A DNA stretch of 20,848 nt from Bacillota bacterium (GTDB taxonomy: Bacteria > Bacillota > Clostridia > Lachnospirales > Lachnospiraceae): contig JAEZGY010000017.1 of the NCBI GenBank assembly GCA_023416695.1, positions 1 through 20,848 of the forward strand, written 5' to 3'. Positions 15,261-20,848 of this stretch are shown in pieces; position 1 is the stretch's first letter; every line of letters begins with the position of its first letter. The translations under genes were made by a program, and so were the position numbers. The notes beneath the pieces were generated by a model. That model was not told the origin of the DNA, ran no database searches, and was given only the letters and a program-made list of their open reading frames with translations.

Positions 15261-16124
15261 TTATTCAAACAAATGTGGATATGCTAATTTTTTGTATTCC
15301 TCGTCACGCTTACGCTTTAATACAGCCCAATTCGGACTCTGGTAGTAGCTTTCCGGTTGATAGTTTACTGTAATAGTATCGTCGAGCATTACCAAGACCG
15401 TTTTATCATCAGAAACCTGTTCAGCTGATATTCCTGATATAAACGATCCCATTTTTTCCAATACTTCGTTTTCATTGGAAAAAGTAAATTTCAGACAATC
15501 ATTACTCATCATAAAGTGAGCAAGTGCTACATAAATACTAATATCTTCTCCTTGTAGTAAATACGGAAATAAAGTTTCATATATGCCATCCGTTGCAAGT
15601 AAAACGCTGGCCACATTTTCTTTAATTCCAAATACCCAATAATTTTCACCAAAGCATAACGGATATAAACAGCCATTTTCATCTCGCTGCTGTTCTGTGA
15701 TACTTTCATATGTACCATTAGAATTTAGGACAACAATACCGCTATCTCCTGAGTTGCCAAAGTACACAGTTCCTTTCAGGAAGATTGCCACAGCTAATGT
15801 AGTATCATACTGAGTCACATCGTGATTATTTTCTTTTGCTGTTTTTTCTATCGTTTCAAGTGCTTTGTAGAACGAAGCTTTCAGTACACTGAGAATCTCT
15901 TCAGGTTCTGATGTTTCCGTAAGAACATTTTCACAATAAGAAACCACTTCCTTGACTGCAATTTTAGAAGCAATGTCAGAATATAATTCACTACCCAATC
16001 CGTCTGCCACGACACCAATTGCAAAGTTATCATTCCATCGTTTAAATAAGTGTGCATCCTGGCATGGTGTGTTATTTTTAATATGATAATGCCCTTGTTG
16101 CGTTATACCATATGAATAAATCAT
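15261..16124 (-). CDS. PP2C-type Ser/Thr phosphatase of the triad (YegK-like)
   Basis: This is a 287-residue PPM/PP2C metal-dependent phosphatase, expected to remove phosphate from proteins phosphorylated by the neighbouring kinase. Motifs: CQDAH (D23), VVADGLGS (D41, metal), a TTL stretch at 108-110, GNSGDSG (D127), LATDGIYE (D179, metal), and SDDKTVLVM (D239/D240, metal). All metal ligands are present, so it should be active. The C-terminal tail (RKRDEEYKKL) is basic and helical and may contact a partner. The ATG at 16124 has AAGGAG before it and lies 13 bases after the vWA gene stop, so the genes are one operon. A minus-strand frame at 15527-15718 is a shadow. Confidence 0.92.
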   Translation of the reverse strand: MIYSYGITQQGHYHIKNNTPCQDAHLFKRWNDNFAIGVVADGLGSELYSDIASKIAVKEVVSYCENVLTETSEPEEILSVLKASFYKALETIEKTAKENNHDVTQYDTTLAVAIFLKGTVYFGNSGDSGIVVLNSNGTYESITEQQRDENGCLYPLCFGENYWVFGIKENVASVLLATDGIYETLFPYLLQGEDISIYVALAHFMMSNDCLKFTFSNENEVLEKMGSFISGISAEQVSDDKTVLVMLDDTITVNYQPESYYQSPNWAVLKRKRDEEYKKLAYPHLFE

Positions 16125-16137
16125 GATTTCTCCTTGT

Positions 16138-16851
16138 TTACATCAAATCATCAATAGTAACGGAAGTCGGCAATGCTTGTCCTTTAATTTTCTCTCCAGG
16201 TGAACTCTGTGAAACGGCACGCATACTCTTATTTGCCCAATCGAGGAATCCGGAAAAATCATAGCCGGCTAGTTTTAACACACGGCGACCGGAAAGTTTA
16301 TGTAAAACATCAATATTAGCACCTTCAACCGCCAATGACCAGAAGGCTAATCTCTCCTGTTCTACCAATTCATTAATTCTATTTGCCATTTCATCAATAG
16401 AAGTGTCCATCGGTGCTCCATCGGAGATTAAGACAATCCATGGCTTATATGGTTCTGCTCCGGTTCTTCTGTAGAAACGAGAACGCTCTGTAACCATATT
16501 GATTGCTGTTCCAAGTGCCTCATTTATATATGTAACACCAGATGCCTGCAATTCAACCGGCTTCATATATTCGATGGGAGAGAATTCCTGAACAACTCTA
16601 TATTCAGTATTAAACTCAACAATTGCCACATCTAAAATATCCTTTGTATGCTCATCCATACATACCTCTGCTTTAAAACGGTTCAATGCAGTATTCAGTT
16701 CATCAATTGGACTGACACGTTTTCCTATGATTTTTGCCCCCATCGACCCAGAGGTATCCACTAAAAATAGTAATGCCATATGATGTTCGCTCGCATTAAC
16801 AATCTGTGGTACTGCGTCAATCAGATTTTTGTCAAAATTAAACTGTTCCAT
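16138..16851 (-). CDS. TerY-like von Willebrand factor A domain protein (YegL-like)
   Basis: This is a 237-residue soluble vWA protein. The metal-ion-dependent adhesion site is complete: DTSGS (D32, S34, S36), T107 in ASGVTYIN and D144 in LISDGAP. TerY-type vWA proteins are thought to scaffold or to be substrates for the kinase and phosphatase of the same operon, where the C-terminal tail (here KIKGQALPTSVTIDDLM with Ser/Thr) may be modified; that is inference. The start is certain: AAGGAGGA lies 6 bases before the ATG. It is the first gene of the vWA-phosphatase-kinase operon. No Ter-family partner genes (TerD, TerC) lie in the window. Confidence 0.9.
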   Translation of the reverse strand: MEQFNFDKNLIDAVPQIVNASEHHMALLFLVDTSGSMGAKIIGKRVSPIDELNTALNRFKAEVCMDEHTKDILDVAIVEFNTEYRVVQEFSPIEYMKPVELQASGVTYINEALGTAINMVTERSRFYRRTGAEPYKPWIVLISDGAPMDTSIDEMANRINELVEQERLAFWSLAVEGANIDVLHKLSGRRVLKLAGYDFSGFLDWANKSMRAVSQSSPGEKIKGQALPTSVTIDDLM

Positions 16852-16917
16852 AAAAATCCTCCTTCATTTGCATTCGATTTTATTCATTCTTACGATTTTA
16901 TAATTGTGATCTAACCA

Positions 16918-17013
16918 TTATTGAAATTTTGCTGGATTATCTAATGTGTTCAACTTAGTAAAGGCATTTATATAAGAATCTTGAATTGCATCTTCCTCAA
17001 AACAATAATTACC
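16918..17013 (-). pseudogene. Relic of an ECF sigma factor (region 2)
   Basis: On the minus strand, codons 17013-16921 give a peptide with FEEDAIQDSYINAFTKL and LDNPAKFQ, the typical region 2 pattern of ECF sigma factors (EDAIQD, then a helix, then PxxF). The frame is closed by TAG upstream and by TAA at 16920-16918; beyond that TAA the same frame reads WLDHNYKIV, as in the WLxxIV continuation. Only about 30 codons are recognisable and there is no start, so it is a fragment. Confidence 0.45.
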
Positions 17014-17097
17014 CTATTGCTATGCCTTATAGGCATTGATAAAGTTCCTTAGTACTTGGCTTAAAAATCCATCTTGTAACAATTACCAACATTTTCA

Positions 17098-17125
17098 TTT
17101 TAACGGAATATCCGTTAAATATCAA
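17098..17125. promoter_or_regulatory. Palindromic operator between XRE gene and triad operon
   Basis: TTTAACGGA (17099-17107) and TCCGTTAAA (17111-17119) are exact reverse complements around ATA. On the minus strand TTGATA (17125-17120), 16 bases and TTAAAA (17103-17098) form a possible promoter whose spacer is this palindrome. It lies about 50 bases before the XRE gene and about 250 before the vWA gene, divergently placed. Confidence 0.5.
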
Positions 17126-17171
17126 CATGCATTGACAATTTTTAATAGAATATGCATGCGAGGTGATTGAT

Positions 17172-17396
17172 TTGGATTACACAGAACGTATATTAGCACT
17201 TAGAGAAGATTGTGACCTTAATCAAACAAAGATTGCGGAATATTTAAATATTGCTCAAACCACGTATTCAGATTATGAGCACGGTAAAGTGCGAATGCCC
17301 ATTGAATGCATTATTAAACTTGCGCGTTTCTACAATGTTGACATGAATTACATTACGGGAGTGAGTACTGTTAAACGGCCGTTTCCAAAACAATAG
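17172..17396 (+). CDS. Small XRE-family regulator
   Basis: This is a DNA-binding protein of about 74 residues consisting of one helix-turn-helix domain: LNQTKIAEYLNIAQTTYSDY, followed by EHGKVRMPIECIIKLARFYN and the closing helix with VDMNYITG. The frame opens with GTG at 17163, but GAGGTGA overlaps that codon and is correctly spaced for the TTG at 17172, which I take as the start (MDYTERILALRED). Its likely operator is the palindrome at 17099-17119 just upstream. It is read divergently from the triad operon and ends in a terminator. Whether it represses the triad is inference. Confidence 0.85.
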   Translation: MDYTERILALREDCDLNQTKIAEYLNIAQTTYSDYEHGKVRMPIECIIKLARFYNVDMNYITGVSTVKRPFPKQ

Positions 17397-17442
17397 CCGA
17401 TAAAACATTTGCAGTAGCTATCAATACCATACTAAATGGGAA

Positions 17443-17478
17443 GGAATCTCTTATCTATAGAGATAATCTTCCTTTTTT
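17443..17478 (+). terminator. Terminator of the small XRE gene
   Basis: GGAA (17443-17446) pairs with TTCC (17469-17472), and TTATCT pairs with AGATAA around ATAG, with an uneven internal loop, followed by six T (17473-17478). Confidence 0.7.
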
Positions 17479-17554
17479 ATTTCTCTGTTCAATATTGTAG
17501 GCAAGATGCTCTCAAAAAGACCGTACCGTAATATTTCATTTCTTTATATTATTA

Positions 17555-17692
17555 TCAGACTCCTTTCTCATGTAATCTGGTCCAAAAATTCTGACCAGTT
17601 TGCCAGGTCACAACAGGAGCTATGACAAACAACAAAAATGCTGCCAATTTAAAAGCAAACAAGATAGGATGATCTTTGCTTTTCTTTTTCAT
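17555..17692 (-). CDS. Small single-span membrane protein, 45 residues
   Basis: The ATG at 17692 has AAAGGTGG 4 bases upstream and opens 45 codons. The peptide starts with a basic head (MKKKSKDH), then a hydrophobic helix at about 9-29 (PILFAFKLAAFLLFVIAP within it), then a polar tail with two tryptophans (W30, W37). By the positive-inside rule the N-terminus should be cytoplasmic. It follows the 133-residue gene by 22 bases on the same strand. The family is not recognised; type I toxins and small membrane regulators have similar shapes. Confidence 0.6.
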   Translation of the reverse strand: MKKKSKDHPILFAFKLAAFLLFVIAPVVTWQTGQNFWTRLHEKGV

Positions 17693-17714
17693 AACCACCT
17701 TTAAAATAATCTTA

Positions 17715-18116
17715 CTAAGCAAAGGCTAGTTGCTGAAAGTATAGTCTTCTTTTGGAATCCTGGGCTCGACGGCAATTGCCGTGATGATATATGTATATAA
17801 GATTTCTTTTCATGTCTTTACAATCAATGTCTTTCCAGATTTGCTTATGGAAATACTGCTGTATGATTGAGTTATCGATTTCTTCTACTGAACACGGAAG
17901 GGAAACTGGTTTGCCTGTACGTCCATGGTTCTGATGCAGTAATATTTTCACTTTTACCCCTTTGTGTTTGATTAGAAAGTACTCGACGCCATTGTAGATC
18001 AAGATTGCAGACTTGGATCTGGTGTGATACCAGTCTAATCCATAATAGGTGCTTACTCCATTCAAAATATCATAAATGTCCTCTCCACTGTTGTTAGCAA
18101 TTTTGTTACCCATCAT
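17715..18116 (-). CDS. Unrecognised basic protein, 133 residues
   Basis: TGAGG lies about 6 bases before the first ATG; the second codon is also ATG, so the exact start is uncertain by one residue. The protein is soluble, rich in aromatic and basic residues, with a beta-like stretch AILIYNGVEYFLIKHKGVKV (about 37-56) and a basic C-terminus (CRRAQDSKRRLYF). I see no motif. It probably forms a two-gene unit with the membrane peptide downstream and has no visible terminator before it. Confidence 0.65.
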   Translation of the reverse strand: MMGNKIANNSGEDIYDILNGVSTYYGLDWYHTRSKSAILIYNGVEYFLIKHKGVKVKILLHQNHGRTGKPVSLPCSVEEIDNSIIQQYFHKQIWKDIDCKDMKRNLIYIYHHGNCRRAQDSKRRLYFQQLAFA

Positions 18117-18437
18117 ATATACCTCACTGATCTTTCTGTTTAATAATTATTGGCTACATAACTATTATGTGTCACAACTTTTGAAGAACTCCATTGTGAG
18201 AAAACAGTTAATTAATGCTAATATATTAGCCTATGGATAATTTTTGATAAAAACCGTAAAGTCCGATACTGCTTTCATACAAGACATTTCGGTTCAAACT
18301 ATTCTTTTTTGCCACTCCCATACATCGAGTTATTTCATATAAACATTCAATAAATGATCACATTCCTCAAGCCTTGGTTATTTATGCTCTTCAGCTCTTA
18401 ACTTCTTATCATGATGTTGTTTATATCGATGAAGTTT
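18117..18437. other. Intergenic stretch, nothing recognised
   Basis: This is AT-rich with stops in all frames. I see no gene, repeat or terminator that I would defend. Confidence 0.5.
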
Positions 18438-18519
18438 CTACCATTGAATTATTATAAGCTTTATCAGTCTAAGCAAAAGTATTACAACCACGAGAAATCC
18501 GATGGCAAGCCTTATACAT
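18438..18519 (-). pseudogene. Hydrophobic mini-frame after the zinc protein gene, perhaps frameshifted
   Basis: Codons 18515-18438 encode 25 mostly hydrophobic residues (IRLAIGFLVVVILLLRLIK at the start), enough for a membrane helix. The only ATG (18519) is one base out of frame, and no ribosome site is clear, so either a start was lost or the frame is chance. Confidence 0.25.
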
Positions 18520-18521
18520 AA

Positions 18522-19103
18522 TTAATACTTAGCCTCCGGAAATATACTTATATCTCCTCCTGTCTCAGTATCACCCAATAGTGTCGCAACCTCATAATCG
18601 AGCCTTTGAAGTTCATGATAAGCATCCGCCCATACTTTAGATGGCCGCTCTCTGGCTGACTGCTTTTCTTTATGCAGAATAGCACGTAGCACATGCATCC
18701 TAGTTGTCTTCTCTTTAATATCTTTCCAAAATGCTTGCTGTTCGGCTTTTTTTGCTTCTTGAGCCTCATTCATTCTCTGGACTTGCTCACGCATCTCTTT
18801 TCTTTCTGGACTATTCGGAAGTTCTTCTCCACCCAAGAATTTCACCTGATCGGTAAAATTGCTCATACCCTCAAAGTGTGCCACAATATCAAAACAATCG
18901 ATTACCTTACCACAGACATGACAATATGCTCGTTGATCATTTAAAATCTTACCCGAATTCTGATCTGACACATGGCAAAATGGTTTGAAGCGACCTTTTT
19001 TAATTTCAACTCCATATCTTACCAACAACTTCGGAACCGGATTTTCAAGACGGACCTCTTCCTTATCTCTGTGTACTGACTCTTTTTTATAAAATTTCCC
19101 CAT
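18522..19103 (-). CDS. CHC2-type zinc-finger protein (primase-like zinc domain)
   Basis: This is a protein of about 193 residues. The N-terminal part resembles the zinc-binding domain of DnaG-type primases: LLVRYGVEIKKGRFKPFCH, then YCHVCGKVIDCFDIVAHF, with C43, H44, C61 and C64 as ligand candidates. Unlike DnaG there is no TOPRIM catalytic domain; the rest is a charged, helical region (MREQVQRMNEAQEAKKAEQQ) likely to form a coiled coil. Stand-alone CHC2 proteins are common on phages and plasmids and are thought to act in replication. The frame extends to 19142, but AAAGGAG fits the ATG at 19103 (spacing 7), which I use. Confidence 0.75.
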   Translation of the reverse strand: MGKFYKKESVHRDKEEVRLENPVPKLLVRYGVEIKKGRFKPFCHVSDQNSGKILNDQRAYCHVCGKVIDCFDIVAHFEGMSNFTDQVKFLGGEELPNSPERKEMREQVQRMNEAQEAKKAEQQAFWKDIKEKTTRMHVLRAILHKEKQSARERPSKVWADAYHELQRLDYEVATLLGDTETGGDISIFPEAKY

Positions 19104-19384
19104 AGACATTCTCCTTTGTAAATTAGTTGAAAACAAAAACACATAAAAGTTCTATACATGTTATGCCCAACAATTTTTCATCAAAGATGTCATTAAAAAC
19201 TTGTTATCTTTATTTCGTAGTGAATTTAGTCCGTTTTAATCTAATCATGTGAATTCAAGTAATATTCCCGTGCAGACAAGCACATGGCGATCTTTACATT
19301 GTAACTTTCTAATAGTAATCATAATTAAATCTAAGGATTGGTGTCCTTGTAAGAAAAAGCATACTAAAGAGCTTAGAATAAAAG
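19104..19384. other. Intergenic stretch with a doubtful plus-strand frame
   Basis: A GTG-started plus-strand frame of 54 codons (19249-19413) contains DWCPCKKKHTKEL and ends in the hairpin at 19385-19411. It has no ribosome site and no close relative that I recognise, so I do not call a gene. Confidence 0.3.
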
Positions 19385-19472
19385 AATTATTTTTAGTTTC
19401 TCAAAATAATTAGGTTGAAAGCGTACACTCCTAATGTTAGTTTATTTATAACATTTTAGGTTGCACGCTTTC
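19385..19472 (-). terminator. Tandem hairpins downstream of the PIF1-like gene
   Basis: Reading leftward from the helicase gene, a long hairpin (GAAAGCGT 19417-19424 with ACGCTTTC 19465-19472, and AATGTT with AACATT inside it) is followed by AATTATTTTGAG/CTAAAAATAATT (19411-19385) and CTTTTA. The second hairpin is a near copy of the inverted repeat at 8245-8275. It is a plausible terminator. Confidence 0.55.
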
Positions 19473-19542
19473 TCTATTTGATGTTTTCTGATATAAGTAT
19501 ATGGGATATAATAAATAAAAATAGATTATATTATTAAAAGTT

Positions 19543-20832
19543 TCAATTCACACACATTTTAAGTGCATCTATATCAACCTTAAGATAATGTCTTTTAAGT
19601 TTTCCGATAACATGCAAGTTTTCAATATTCTTGCATCTTGTTAAAGCCACATAAAGAGCTCCTTCTGGGAAATAGCCATCCAAAATAACATTTACCTTAT
19701 CATTATCCACAGTCATACCCTGTGACTTATGTACTGAAATCGCACCTGCAACAGCGATCGGAAGTTGGCGCATGATTTTACCATACTCGTCAACGAAATC
19801 TTCATAACCTACTTTGCAAGCCCTACCAAATTTCCCGTTCTTAATAAATTTTACTCTGATACCATCGTCTAAAAGCTCAACCACTTCGCCTAAGCTCCCA
19901 TTTTTATATGTTTTGGTATTTGTTAATGCCATTACTCTCATACCTACAGCAAGTTCCAGATTGGCCTTTGGTCCATCTTCAACACGACCAGTAGCTTTAT
20001 ATATTCTACGCTTTTCAAAACGATTAATATATCTGCTGTTATAATAGTCCACTAACTTATTTTTAGTGCAAAGATATATTGCTGATGGATCTTCTTTGTG
20101 TGATACCATGGCAATTGCATCTACAAGTGCTTTGTATGAACCAAACTTAACCCTTTCCATTGCGTCAAAAAATGCCTGGGTCAATGGAGTTACATCACCT
20201 CGTCGATTTTGATATAAGACAATGTGCTTAAACTGTCCTTTTAACCAAAACACTGATTGGTATGCATATACACGCTTACCGTAAAGTTCAGACAATACCG
20301 CCTTATCTTTGCTAGTTACTACCGGGCCAATCTGTCCAAAGTCCCCTGACAGAATAATCTGTATACGGTTGTTATACTTGTCTTCTATATGCTCTATTGC
20401 ACGCATAATATATTCAAAAACATCAATTCGTACGAGTGATATCTCATCAATAATAATCCTCTTGATAGATTTAAACCACGGCTGCTCGATGATACCATCC
20501 TTACTACTGTAAACATGACCTTGCATCAGCTTAAATGCAGAGTGAATCGTTTTACTCGGAATTATCAAACGCTCTGATGCTGCTCCCGTCGGCGTTACAA
20601 CTAAAGTAACATCCTGCTCCTCCTTTGAGAGATTTTTGTAGTAATTGCATAGTACAGTTGACTTTCCGGCTCCTGCACGCCCTGTCAAGAAAGCTTGTAC
20701 TCCTGCTTTCAGCTTATCAAGTGCATCAGCTTGTTCGTTAGGTGATATAACTTTACATGCTAATTTTTTGTAAAGATCTCCACTACGCTCGTTTATAAAG
20801 TCGTCCTGTGCATCCACATTTTTTACTCGCAT
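19543..20832 (-). CDS. PIF1/RecD-like SF1 helicase (5' end may lie outside the window)
   Basis: This is an ATP-dependent DNA helicase of superfamily 1B, 429 residues as visible. Motifs: Walker A GRAGAGKST (51-59), Ia VVTPTGAASE (78-87), Walker B IIIDEIS (126-132), III LSGDFGQIGPV (161-171), IV-like YQNRR (207-211), V ISVHKSQGMT (365-374), VI YVALTRC (394-400). All are in order and intact. Homologues act on replication, recombination or telomere-like structures; on mobile elements they usually serve the replicon. The ATG at 20832 has no clear ribosome site and the frame remains open to the window edge, so translation may begin further upstream. It ends in tandem hairpins. Confidence 0.85.
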   Translation of the reverse strand: MRVKNVDAQDDFINERSGDLYKKLACKVISPNEQADALDKLKAGVQAFLTGRAGAGKSTVLCNYYKNLSKEEQDVTLVVTPTGAASERLIIPSKTIHSAFKLMQGHVYSSKDGIIEQPWFKSIKRIIIDEISLVRIDVFEYIMRAIEHIEDKYNNRIQIILSGDFGQIGPVVTSKDKAVLSELYGKRVYAYQSVFWLKGQFKHIVLYQNRRGDVTPLTQAFFDAMERVKFGSYKALVDAIAMVSHKEDPSAIYLCTKNKLVDYYNSRYINRFEKRRIYKATGRVEDGPKANLELAVGMRVMALTNTKTYKNGSLGEVVELLDDGIRVKFIKNGKFGRACKVGYEDFVDEYGKIMRQLPIAVAGAISVHKSQGMTVDNDKVNVILDGYFPEGALYVALTRCKNIENLHVIGKLKRHYLKVDIDALKMCVN

Positions 20833-20848
20833 AGGGAGATCTTTAGTG

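Noticed and set aside
15527..15718. Minus-strand frame of 63 codons
   Set aside because: It is an alternative frame inside the PP2C gene, whose metal-site motifs are intact.
17373..17384. AAACGGCCGTTT palindrome near the end of the small XRE gene
   Set aside because: It is a 12-bp palindrome inside coding sequence with no related copy at a promoter; probably chance.
19249..19413. Plus-strand GTG frame of 54 codons with a CPC motif
   Set aside because: There is no ribosome site, it ends inside a hairpin, and it runs against the direction of both neighbours; the composition alone is not enough.
1..20848. CRISPR array, tRNA or rRNA genes
   Set aside because: I saw no regularly spaced repeats, no tRNA-like TTCGAATC arm with an acceptor stem, and no rRNA text anywhere in the window.

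Overview
The window looks like accessory DNA of a low-GC Gram-positive, most plausibly a gut clostridium of the Lachnospiraceae type. This rests on the strongly AT-rich sequence, the purine-rich AGGAGG-type ribosome binding sites before most genes, a likely TTG start after GAGGTGA, and the style of the proteins. The taxonomy is inference. There are no rRNA or tRNA genes, no CRISPR array and no housekeeping genes apart from a common-looking Nudix gene. The mix of defence-type genes, a serine recombinase, an HD-domain protein, a CHC2-type zinc protein, a PIF1-like helicase, insertion-sequence ends and decayed reading frames fits a plasmid, integrative element or defence island.

Region 1 (1-6250, minus strand) starts with terminal repeats like those of an IS21-family element, which cut off the 3' end of a 308-residue protein. 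Upstream of it in transcription order come an XRE regulator, a Nudix hydrolase, a UvrD-like helicase and an OLD-family ATPase/TOPRIM nuclease. The last two have the order and architecture of a Gabija (GajA-GajB) anti-phage pair.

Region 2 (6250-9290) holds a possibly decayed zinc-ribbon gene, a GC-richer segment with several stem-loops (T-box-like or a gene relic), an unrecognised 316-residue protein and an HD-domain protein with a clear terminator.

Region 3 (9330-13040) has a run of small minus-strand genes ending with a resolvase/invertase-type serine recombinase. The recombinase promoter overlaps a nested inverted repeat. Next to it is a relic-rich stretch with IS-like repeats, then two small plus-strand genes, the second followed by reading-frame debris.

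Region 4 (13044-17400) is a three-gene operon: a vWA protein, a PP2C phosphatase and a membrane-anchored Ser/Thr kinase. This is the TerY-P triad known from tellurite-resistance-associated gene sets and from E. coli yegL-yegK-yegI. Its kinase carries a zinc ribbon, one transmembrane helix and a large, probably extracytoplasmic domain. A relic of an ECF sigma factor and an XRE gene with a palindrome sit just upstream. The triad is the best candidate for a poorly described system here.

Region 5 (17500-20848, minus strand) holds a 45-residue membrane peptide, an unrecognised 133-residue protein, a CHC2-type zinc protein and a PIF1-like helicase whose frame is still open at the window edge. The last two suggest DNA replication or processing functions of a mobile replicon.
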